A stretch of DNA of 64,000 nucleotides from Monoplex corrugatus (taxonomy: Eukaryota; Mollusca; Gastropoda; Littorinimorpha; Ranellidae), in assembly GCA_030674185.1 (NCBI GenBank), contig CM060307.1:63627153-63691152 (forward strand), written 5' to 3'. Every line of letters starts with the position of its first letter. Position 1 is the first letter of the stretch. A program made the translations under genes and the position numbers. The notes beneath the pieces were generated by a model. It was given only the letters and a program-made list of their open reading frames with translations. It was not told the origin of the DNA and made no database searches. Below, piece by piece: positions 57,015 through 64,000 of this stretch.

Positions 57015-57838
57015 GGGTTTGGGAACAACCAGTTGCAATGAGAATAGGAAACGATGTAAGCTCTTTCCAAAATATCAAAAGAGGGGTCAGGCAGGGTTGT
57101 GTTCTGTCACCAGATGTGTTTTCACTTGACAGTGAAACCTTCATCAAGTTCATGAGAAACCTAGAAGAATGCCGTGGGATAAAACAAGAAATCCTCTCAT
57201 GCAAACTAACAGGAAATGACACAACTTTGAGACAGGAGGCAAGTTTGAATATGTGGGGATGGTCATCTCACCAGACGGCAGATGCATATATCAGAAATAG
57301 CCAGCAGAATCAGCCAAGCCAAAACAGCATTCAAGAAGATGAACACTCAGAACAGTGTTCTTACAAACAAATCCCTATCAATTAACATCAGGAAGAGAGT
57401 TGTTGAGTGTTACATAGAGCCAATACTGTTGTATGGTTGTGAGGCGTGGACAGTCCATATGCATAGAACAAATAAGCAACTGAAATGTGTTTTCTAAGAA
57501 AAATGTTGAGAGTTCCATGGACAGCAAAGAAAACAAACGAGACAGTCTTGAAGGAGGCAGACACAAGAAGATCATTACTAAAGATGATTAGGAAAAGATA
57601 AGCAATATTTGTAGGCCATTTTATGAGGAATGAGAAATTAGAGCACCCGGTCACAACAAGAAAGCTGGAGGGAAAGAAAACATGTAGACTCAGGGAGAAA
57701 ATATTGGATGGTCTTGCAGGATGGCTGAGGACAGAGGGTGGGAGATGTACTTGCGGCGACAAAGGATAGAGTGATACAGAGGGCCATGATTACCAACGCC
57801 ATGCAGCAGGACACATGACGATGATGATGATGATCCCC
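57015..57838 (+). mobile_element. RTE-like LINE remnant with (GAT)n tail
   Basis: The 57038 frame has motif B (IKRGVRQGCVLSPDVFS) and FIKFMRNLEECRGIK; the YADD segment that should follow is deleted. Next frames hold AKTAFKKMNTQNS, INIRKRVVECYIEPILLYG and CEAWTVHM. The end reads RAMITNAMQQDT then stop and GATGATGAT at 57819-57835. Same family as 23250-24082 and the 3' ends at 30945 and 43455. Confidence 0.85.
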
Positions 57839-58032
57839 AGTCTCCCCAGCTGTGAATGGATACCTGACCCTATAGATGAATTCAACATGCCTCAAACTAT
57901 TGAACTGAAAATAACAAGTTCTCACAACCTGACACCCCAACAACTTCAACGAAAGGAAGATAAGGCAGTGAATAAGTTGATATGGTCACAACCCCCTGCC
58001 CCCCGCCCCTTCCCCCCCTCCCCAACACTGGC

Positions 58033-58320
58033 CCAGAGTTTGGAGTTTGTTCAGGAGGGATTCATTACACTCGGGCAGTTCTATATGCACTCCATCCAAA
58101 TCTGCCAGCAATTATCTGGCAGACTATAAACCCTATACGCTGGTAAGGTCTTGAATTGAGGAGCTGAAAGCGGTAGTTCAGGGGGTGGGTGGGAATAGGG
58201 ACCTTTGAAATACTAAGCTGACACTACCAGAATGATGGAAACATTAAGATGGGCAGTGAACAGGCCAATGTTTAGCATTGGGAGCTGAGGATATCAGATC
58301 CTGAGTTCACGCTTCTATCA
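58033..58320 (-). repeat. SINE family A, near full length
   Basis: GAGTTTGTTCAGGAGGGATT, CACTCGGGCAGTTCTATATG, CCATCCAAATCTGCCAGCAA, ATTAAGATGGGCAGTGAACA in order. The head near 58280-58320 is decayed. Confidence 0.7.
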
Positions 58321-58404
58321 AGAACCAACCAACCTGCACCTCAGTATACAACATGAGTCTTCTCATTCCCTGCTTGACCATCCTGAACAGGGTAAAAGTA
58401 GAGA

Positions 58405-58503
58405 TTGTATGCACAAAGGTGGGTTTTTTGGGGGGGAGGGGGGCGTAGGGCAAGATTCAAATTTGTGCTTGTGTGTCAGCCAGGCATATCTCTTGTACAC
58501 AAT

Positions 58504-58573
<70 letters not shown>

Positions 58574-58580
58574 TGTCTTT
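58405..58580 (+). repeat. Duplicated unit 1 with (CA)n
   Basis: GTATGCACAAAGGT, GGGCAAGATTCAAA, GTGTCAGCCAGGCAT, ACACAATCA then (CA)n. The same order recurs at 58637-58800. Confidence 0.95.
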
Positions 58581-58636
58581 TCTTCAATTTCACAAGTGTT
58601 GTCTTTGATTCAAATTCACAAGTGTTGTCTTTGACT
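58581..58636 (+). repeat. 26-bp array, leading copies
   Basis: Two 26-base units (TTCACAAGTGTTGTCTTTGA) between the two duplicated blocks. Confidence 0.9.
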
Positions 58637-58731
58637 GTATGCACAAAGGTTTTTATTTTAGGAGGGGGGAGGTTTTGGGCAAGATTCAAACTCATGCTTG
58701 TGTGTCAGCCAGGCATCTGTCTTGCACACAA

Positions 58732-58800
<69 letters not shown>
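58637..58800 (+). repeat. Duplicated unit 2 with (CA)n
   Basis: Second copy of 58405-58580 with a few changes in the G-rich part. Confidence 0.95.
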
Positions 58801-58801
<1 letters not shown>

Positions 58802-58859
58802 CACAACGCACACACACACCATACACATAGACTTATAAATACATACACACATACGGTAC

Positions 58860-59395
58860 ACAAATTCACAAGTGTTGTCTTTGATTCGAATTCAGAAGTG
58901 TTGTCTTTGCTTCAATTTCACAAGTGTTGTCTTTGCTTCAATTTCACAAGTGTTGCCTTTGATTCAAATTCACAAGTGTTGTCTTTGATTCATGTTCACA
59001 AGTGTTTTGTCTTTGATTCAAATTCACAAGTTTTGTTTTTTATTCAAATTCACATGTGTTGTCTTGGATTCAAATTCACAAGTGTTGTCTTTTATTCATA
59101 TTCACAAATGTTGTCTTTTATTCATATTCACAAGTGTTGTCTTGGATTCAAATTCACAAGTGTTGTCTTGGATTCAAATTCACAAGTGTTGTCTTGGATT
59201 CAAATTCACAAGTGTTGTCTTGGATTCAAATTCACAAGTGTTGTCTTTGATTTAAATTTACATGTGTTGTCTTGGATTCAAATTCACAAGTGTTGTATTT
59301 GATTCAAATTCACAAGTGTTGTCTTTGATTCAAATTCACAAGTGCTGTCTTTGATTCAAATTCACAAGTGCTGTCTTAGATTCAAATTCACAATC
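58860..59395 (+). repeat. 26-bp tandem repeat, about 20 copies
   Basis: The unit has AATTCACAAGTGTTGTCTTT followed by GATTCA. Consecutive CACAAG words fall 26 bases apart, for example at 59129, 59155 and 59181. The 297-codon frame across 58409-59302 is open because the unit has no stop in that register. Confidence 0.97.
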
Positions 59396-59850
59396 ATTAA
59401 GACTCAGTCTGTTTATGTACTCCACCTTACACACTTCCGAGAAAAATTGAAACACTTAGAGAGGGGGGGGGGGAAACAAACCCAAAACCAAAAGCAAAAA
59501 CAAACCCAAAAACAAAATGAGCAACAACAACAACAAAAAAACTGGGCACGTGATATATACATTGTTTTCATTTGTGACACAGGGTGACAGTGGGTGACCT
59601 TTGACAACTCTTGGCTGCACCACAGGCAATGCCAAGGCCATCGGACTGACCAGTTTGTGCCGATCTGGCTGTGACACCTCTGTTGCGAGTATCTACACCC
59701 GCATCAGCTACTTTGTGGGTTGGATCAAAGAACACATGGTTAAGTTGGGGGCTTTGCCAGAATAACGCATCCATCTTTCTCAGATTCCCTAACTTTTTGT
59801 TGGAATGAAACAAATTACGAAAACTACGTCAACGTCAAAGGAACGTTTAG
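59396..59850. other. No recognised gene; G9 and CAAAA/CAACAA patches
   Basis: A G9 run at 59463 and CAAAACC/CAACAA repeats to 59540, then unique sequence. Confidence 0.5.
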
Positions 59851-59853
59851 TCT

Positions 59854-59855
<2 letters not shown>

Positions 59856-59892
<37 letters not shown>
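59856..59892. repeat. (CT)n microsatellite
   Basis: Short CT tract abutting the SINE head. Confidence 0.9.
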
Positions 59893-59894
<2 letters not shown>

Positions 59895-59896
59895 AT

Positions 59897-60148
59897 GCGG
59901 GCCCCAGTAGCTCAGTTGGTTTGAGCGTCGGATTCACATGCCAATGGTTGTGGGTTCGAATCCCGGGGTGCGCTATATTAAAACTGGCCATATTGCTGTC
60001 CCATCTTAACATCTATTGTTGTTCTGGTGGTGTCGGTATAGGATTGGATGGGTCCACCTTCCCCTCTTCCCTGGGATGGTTATCCCCGTCGGCCATGTCA
60101 CCTGAGGTGGGCGTCGACGTAAAAACTTAACTAAATCAATCAATCAAT

Positions 60149-60153
<5 letters not shown>
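59897..60153 (+). repeat. tRNA-derived SINE related to family A, well preserved
   Basis: The head has an A box (TAGCTCAGTTGGTTTGAGCG) and B box (GGTTCGAATCC), then AAAACTGGCCATATTGCTG and GTTCTGGTGGTGTCGG as in family A, a distinct 3' body, and an (AATC)n tail at 60133-60153. The head does not fold fully as a tRNA (weak acceptor and anticodon stems), so it is not called as a tRNA gene. Confidence 0.8.

Positions 60154-60213
<60 letters not shown>
60154..60213. repeat. (CT)n microsatellite
   Basis: CT tract continuing from the SINE tail. Confidence 0.95.
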
Positions 60214-60216
<3 letters not shown>

Positions 60217-60519
60217 TCCTGTTTTTCTTAAATATGACAAGTATGTATGGACACAAATTTCTCAGCTCTCTATGAATAGTTCTTTATCAAATTTGGGCCA
60301 AAAATGTGAACCGGTAAGGAATCACGAAAGTGTCAGACGTCTAGGTCAAGGTCAAACAGCAACAAAAAAACACCCACCTGAAAACATAGCAGAAGAAATA
60401 ATTGCAATGCAGGTACTGATGTACAGATAATGACTTCCCTTGGCACAAGAGAGTTATCTTCACTGTTTCATATGTTCTGCAGCATAGTGAGATTCAAAAA
60501 TTGCTGCCAGATTTAATTC

Positions 60520-60632
60520 AACCCTTTGACTCCCGCACCCTATCTACCAACTGTAAAAACTTCAGGTTTTGCTTTGTTAGCATAGTTGGTAATGCAGGAT
60601 GCTGGTGAACAAGGTGCGGGAGTCAAAGGGTT
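60520..60632. mobile_element. 113-bp palindromic MITE
   Basis: Perfect 20-base terminal inverted repeats (AACCCTTTGACTCCCGCACC at 60520-60539, its complement at 60613-60632). The right end is followed so as to read GGGTTAA, containing TTAA; the left end reads TTCAA. A damaged TTAA target duplication would fit a piggyBac-type origin. It has no coding capacity. Confidence 0.8.
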
Positions 60633-60710
60633 AAACATATGCAAGTCTTGATATGTAATTGTAGGCCAACTCCATACTGAAAAACCTTTGAAATGCAGTA
60701 CATATATACA

Positions 60711-60736
60711 CTACGCACAAAAAGTTAAGGATCACT
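60711..60736 (+). repeat. Tc1 left terminal inverted repeat
   Basis: Starts CTACGCACAAAAAGTTAAGG; 26 bases identical to the reverse complement of 62305-62330. The two outermost bases before it (CA) differ from the right end. Confidence 0.95.
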
Positions 60737-60949
60737 TGCACAAAAATTCATAACTTTCAAAATAAGAAAGCCAATGCGTTGAAGTTTGGCAAACATTTAA
60801 TTCCATGCTTTAGTGATAACGATACACAATTGCCTTCAATTTCGAGCAATCGTTGGTGTGTACATTTGATCAAAGTGGGTACGTATTGAAATTTGATTTC
60901 CCAAAGTCATTGAAATCACAAGACAGGGCATTCTGATGCTCCCAAAAGT

Positions 60950-61970
60950 TCAGTAATGCGTGTAACCGCCATGGCTGTTCTGGCACTCGACGCAGCGAGT
61001 CCTCATCGAGTTGACCAGGTTGGTGAAGATCCTCTGTGGAAGCGCCTGCCACTCAGCCTGCAGCATCTGGTAGAGGTGTTGGGCATCCCTGGGAGGGGGG
61101 TGGTTGCTCCTCACTTTGTGATCCAGCTCATCCCAGAGGTTCTCAATCGGGTTGAGATCGGGACTGCATGCTGGCCACTCCATTCTGTTGACTCCAGACT
61201 GCTGCAGGAAGTCGTTGACCACCCTTGCCCTGTGGGGGCGAGCGTTGTCATCCTGGTAGACAGCCGTCGGTCCTATCTGCTGCAGTGTAGGCACAGCCAG
61301 CGGTCGAAGGATCTCATCCCGGTATCGGAGGCCAGTCAGGTTACCCTGTACATGATACAAGGGTGTTCTGTGGTGAAGGCTGAAGGCCCCCCAGACCATT
61401 ACAGAACCTCCACCAAAGGCCACCTTTTCTTGGACAGTGGTGTCAATAAAGCGTTGCCCTGGGCGCCTCCAGACCCTCAGTCGGCCGTCGTTGTGGTTCA
61501 TGGTGAAGCGTGATTCATCACTGAACAGGACCTGGGACCATTGCTGACGTGTCCACCTCACGTGACGTCTGCAGAAGGCGCGGCGTGCTGCCCTATGGGC
61601 TGGAGTTAAGCGTGGCCGTACAGCTGGGCGACGAGAACGGAGGTTAAACCCATGAAGGCGGTTCCGTATGGCTGATGTTGATGTTAGTAGCCACCCTCAG
61701 CTGCCTTCGAATGATGTTGGAAGAGGCTGTTCTTGTCTGCAGGGCTTGTCGTTCAATGAGACGATCTTCACATGGGTTTGTCTTCTTCGGTCGACCAGAT
61801 CTGCGTCTTTCATGGACCCTCCCAGTGGCTGTGAAGCGTTGAATCAGTCTGACAATGACCGAGATGGACACCTGAAGTCGCCTGGCCACTTCTCGCTTGG
61901 GAACACCATCTTGGAACCATGCAACAGCTCGTCTCCTCTCAAACTCGCTCAATTTTCGTCGTGGAGGCAT
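60950..61970 (-). pseudogene. Tc1-like transposase, single frameshift
   Basis: The frame starts at ATG 61970 and ends at TGA 60950-60952; 1021 bases, one more than a multiple of three, with a length of about 340 residues as expected for Tc1. N-terminal part (61970 to about 61675): a homeodomain-like helix-turn-helix region (FERRRAVAWFQDGVPKREVA) and a GRPKK motif. C-terminal part: the catalytic triad in VLFSDESRF, YQDDNARPH and DLNPIENLWDELD, with 34 residues between the second Asp and the Glu (DD34E). The one extra base near 61670-61680 shifts the frame between the DNA-binding and catalytic parts, so this copy should not make active enzyme. The enzyme cuts and rejoins DNA at TA. Confidence 0.92.
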
Positions 61971-62304
61971 TGTCAGATCAGGCCTACTACTGGTGGAATG
62001 TCTTCTTATAAAGCCAAGCAAGAGACAGCATCTCACACATAAACAGCAGTGCTTGCACGTGCATAATGGTTTTTCCATCTGGCTTGTGCAATGTGTTCAG
62101 GCAGAACGGTCCAAAACAAGGTCCTTTTTCGCAAGTTTCCGCTTTTCCGTTTGCGGCCAAGCTCAGTAGTAGAGAATCCCGTGCAATTTTCGCACTAACA
62201 CAACATCGCCCACTTACAGCTGAACAAGAATTCATAACAATTTGGCTGGACTGAGAAATAAATAACAGTAGCGAACTGAGTTTATTACGCATCTGTTTTC
62301 TCAT

Positions 62305-62330
62305 AGTGATCCTTAACTTTTTGTGCGTAG
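62305..62330 (-). repeat. Tc1 right terminal inverted repeat
   Basis: Exact inverted match to 60711-60736. Confidence 0.95.
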
Positions 62331-62544
62331 CTTAGTTTAGAGAGAGACAGAAAAAAAAGGATAAAATCCAGCAATAGTATGTTGAATCCTTTAGTTGATT
62401 TGTACATTTAAAGCATTCAAGCTGGCATAAACGGCCTTCCAAGTTAAACTGTGAAACCCTTTCAACAAAACATGTGTATTGTTCAAAGTCTTATTTTGGG
62501 CTACTCTGTGTCCTTCTCCCTATTATGGCAAAACAAATGTCGAA

Positions 62545-62632
62545 TAGCTCTGCAAGAAATGAAAGAAAATGTTGGTGGTTCGGTCATTGAAGAATCCAAA
62601 GCAGAACTCTCTCGAACTCTCTCTCTCTCACA
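62545..62632 (-). repeat. Inverted copy of the 62685 repeat
   Basis: GAAAGAAAATGTTGGTGG, TCATTGAAGAATCCAAAG and GAACTCTCTC are the reverse complement of the unit at 62685-62740. Confidence 0.9.
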
Positions 62633-62684
62633 CACACACACATGAGAACTGAACCATAGAATCGTTGAGTCAACATTTGTGTGT

Positions 62685-63068
62685 GAGTTCCTCTTTGGAT
62701 TCTTCAGTGACTGAGCCATCGACATTTTCTTTCATTCTGTTGATTTTCTTAATCTATATTGACTCTCTCTGAGTGTGTGTTGTGTATGTGTGTGTGTGTG
62801 TGAGAGAGAGAAGACAGACAGAGAGAGTTCCTCTTTGGATTCTTCAGTGACTGAGCCATCGACATTTTCTTTCATTCTATTGATTTTTTTTTAGTTTATA
62901 TTGATTCTCTGAGTGTGTGTGTGTATGTGTGTGAGAGAGAGAACGAGTCCTCTTTGGATTCTTCAATGACTGAGCCGTCGACATTTTCTTTCATTCTGTT
63001 GATTTTGTTAATTTATATTGACTCTCTGAGTGTGTGTGTGTGCGCGTGTGTGTGTGAAAGAGAGTTCC
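62685..63068 (+). repeat. ~125-bp direct repeat, three copies
   Basis: GAGTTCCTCTTTGGATTC, TTCAGTGACTGAGCCATCGA, CATTTTCTTTCATTCT, GATTTT, TATATTGACTCTCTGAGTG and (GT)n/(GA)n recur at about 62687, 62826 and 62945; a partial fourth starts at 63062. Confidence 0.95.
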
Positions 63069-63069
63069 T

Positions 63070-63640
63070 CTTTGTATCATATGAAATTCTGGTTGATCGC
63101 CCCTGAGAGTACGTCACAACTGTGCAGTGCCATCTTTCTCCTCTCAACCCACCCACCCCTACACACTTTTTTCTGTATGAGAATATTTTTCTCTATAAAC
63201 TATTACAGTATGTTTTCTCCAAATCTCCACCTATTTTAGGGCCTGGTAGGCCTATTTCTTATATCATTTATTACGTTTGACGCGTGAGCAAAGGACAACA
63301 TCAGAACATTTCACTATGTCACCAGCCCACTATTAAATTCTTTATCACAGAATACATTAAACGGTAGTGTGAAACAAGAGAAGCAGCTACAAGAAAGTAG
63401 TTATCATCATTTCTTGATTACATAAAGCAATAAAGCCAATAACTTGCAATATCCAAGACCACATGAAAAAAACTTTATTGAATGTGTTCATTCAAATGAC
63501 TTGAGTACCACGACATTGTGTAAAAAGGTTTATTTGTACAACAACAGAAATAGGGCCTACATTAAGAAATGACAAAGTAGTGAAGCGAGGAAATAAAGAC
63601 AAAGAAAAGAAAGAAATACAAATGACATATAATGATTAGA
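63070..63640. other. No recognised gene
   Basis: Unique sequence with an AATAAA at about 63426-63431. No supported exon. Confidence 0.5.
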
Positions 63641-63870
63641 GACATATTGGGTTGATGACATAACAGGTTGGTGATATATGACGTTAGTGACATCGGTATA
63701 CGACGTTGGTGACATCGCAGGTTGGTGAAATGACATTGGTGATATACGATGTTGGTGACATAGCAGGTTGGTGATTTATGATGTTGGTGACATAGCAGGT
63801 TGGTGATCGATTTATTACGATGTTGGTGACATAGCAGGTTGGTGATATACGACATTGGTGACATAGGTAT
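63640..63870. repeat. ~33-bp tandem repeat, about seven copies
   Basis: GTTGGTGACATAGCAGGTTG then GTGATATACGAT recur with small variations. The 117-codon minus frame is its product. Confidence 0.9.
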
Positions 63871-63887
63871 GTACAGACGAATTGAAG

Positions 63888-64000
63888 AAATTGTCCTCAG
63901 GAAAAATACATGCACATCAACTGGTTGCTTAAAATCGAAAGATGGTACGGTTCTCGTGGAAAAAAGACGAAATATTAGACATGGGGAGAGTACATTAAAG
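63888..64000 (+). mobile_element. LINE remnant, linker ahead of RT (continues past the window)
   Basis: GAATTGAAGAAATTGTCCTC, ATCAACTGGTTGCTTAAAAT and GAAAGATGGTAC match 32730-32795 closely. The downstream RT would lie beyond base 64000. Confidence 0.7.

Larger units (their letters stand above)
60709..62332 (-). mobile_element. Tc1-like DNA transposon, 1.6 kb
   Basis: Flanked by TA at 60707-60708 and 62333-62334. It has 26-base identical terminal repeats and one transposase frame running right to left. Length and layout are typical of the Tc1/mariner superfamily. Confidence 0.93.

Noticed and set aside
58409..59302. 297-codon frame, the longest on this part of the plus strand
   Set aside because: It spans a (CA)n tract and a 26-bp tandem array without stops in one register.
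59899..59972. Functional tRNA gene
   Set aside because: A and B boxes are good and the D stem pairs, but the acceptor and anticodon stems are poor, and SINE body with an (AATC)n tail follows.
60956..61513. 185-codon plus frame opposite the Tc1 transposase
   Set aside because: It is the antisense shadow of the transposase, whose motifs and catalytic residues are clear on the minus strand.

Overview
The window is eukaryotic: coding sequence is split by GT-AG introns, gene density is very low, and simple repeats, retroposons and DNA transposons fill most of the sequence. tRNA-headed SINEs, CR1/L2-like and RTE-like LINE remnants, long (CA)n, (CT)n and triplet tracts, and many minisatellites suggest a lophotrochozoan, most likely a gastropod mollusc. 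That assignment is inferred from overall repeat character and not from a marker gene.

Only one host gene can be supported. Three plus-strand exons (1012-1163, 5268-5381, 9889-10119) encode the last two thirds of a MAM domain and a 50-residue basic tail ending at a stop. The 5' part of the gene lies left of the window. Intron 1 holds a minus-strand LINE, and intron 2 holds about 1 kb of imperfect GTT/GCT triplets. A diverged minisatellite and two possible poly(A) signals follow the stop.

From about 11.6 to 64 kb I find no convincing host exon. 11.6-17 kb is mostly unique AT-rich DNA. 17-35 kb is a mosaic of SINE copies (families called A, B, C and D here), LINE remnants, an LTR-retrotransposon integrase remnant and microsatellites. 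35-50 kb is dominated by tandem arrays: a 37-bp array, a ~64-bp array with a 323-bp higher-order repeat, a ~115-150-bp array at 40.9-42.4 kb, 60-bp arrays, a ~4 kb composite satellite at 44.4-48.7 kb, and an ~85-bp array. 50-58 kb holds more LINE remnants. 58-64 kb holds a 26-bp array, a tRNA-SINE, a palindromic MITE, a nearly intact Tc1-like transposon and further repeats.

The window is most informative as a record of mobile-element activity. Several insertions sit in duplicated or tandem DNA, so the empty target site survives in a neighbouring copy: a TTAA-flanked element at 41.6 kb, a LINE at 51.0 kb with a target deletion, and a foldback element at 47.85 kb with an 11-bp target duplication. 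I found no operon, CRISPR array, rRNA or functional tRNA gene, and no convincing new biochemical system.
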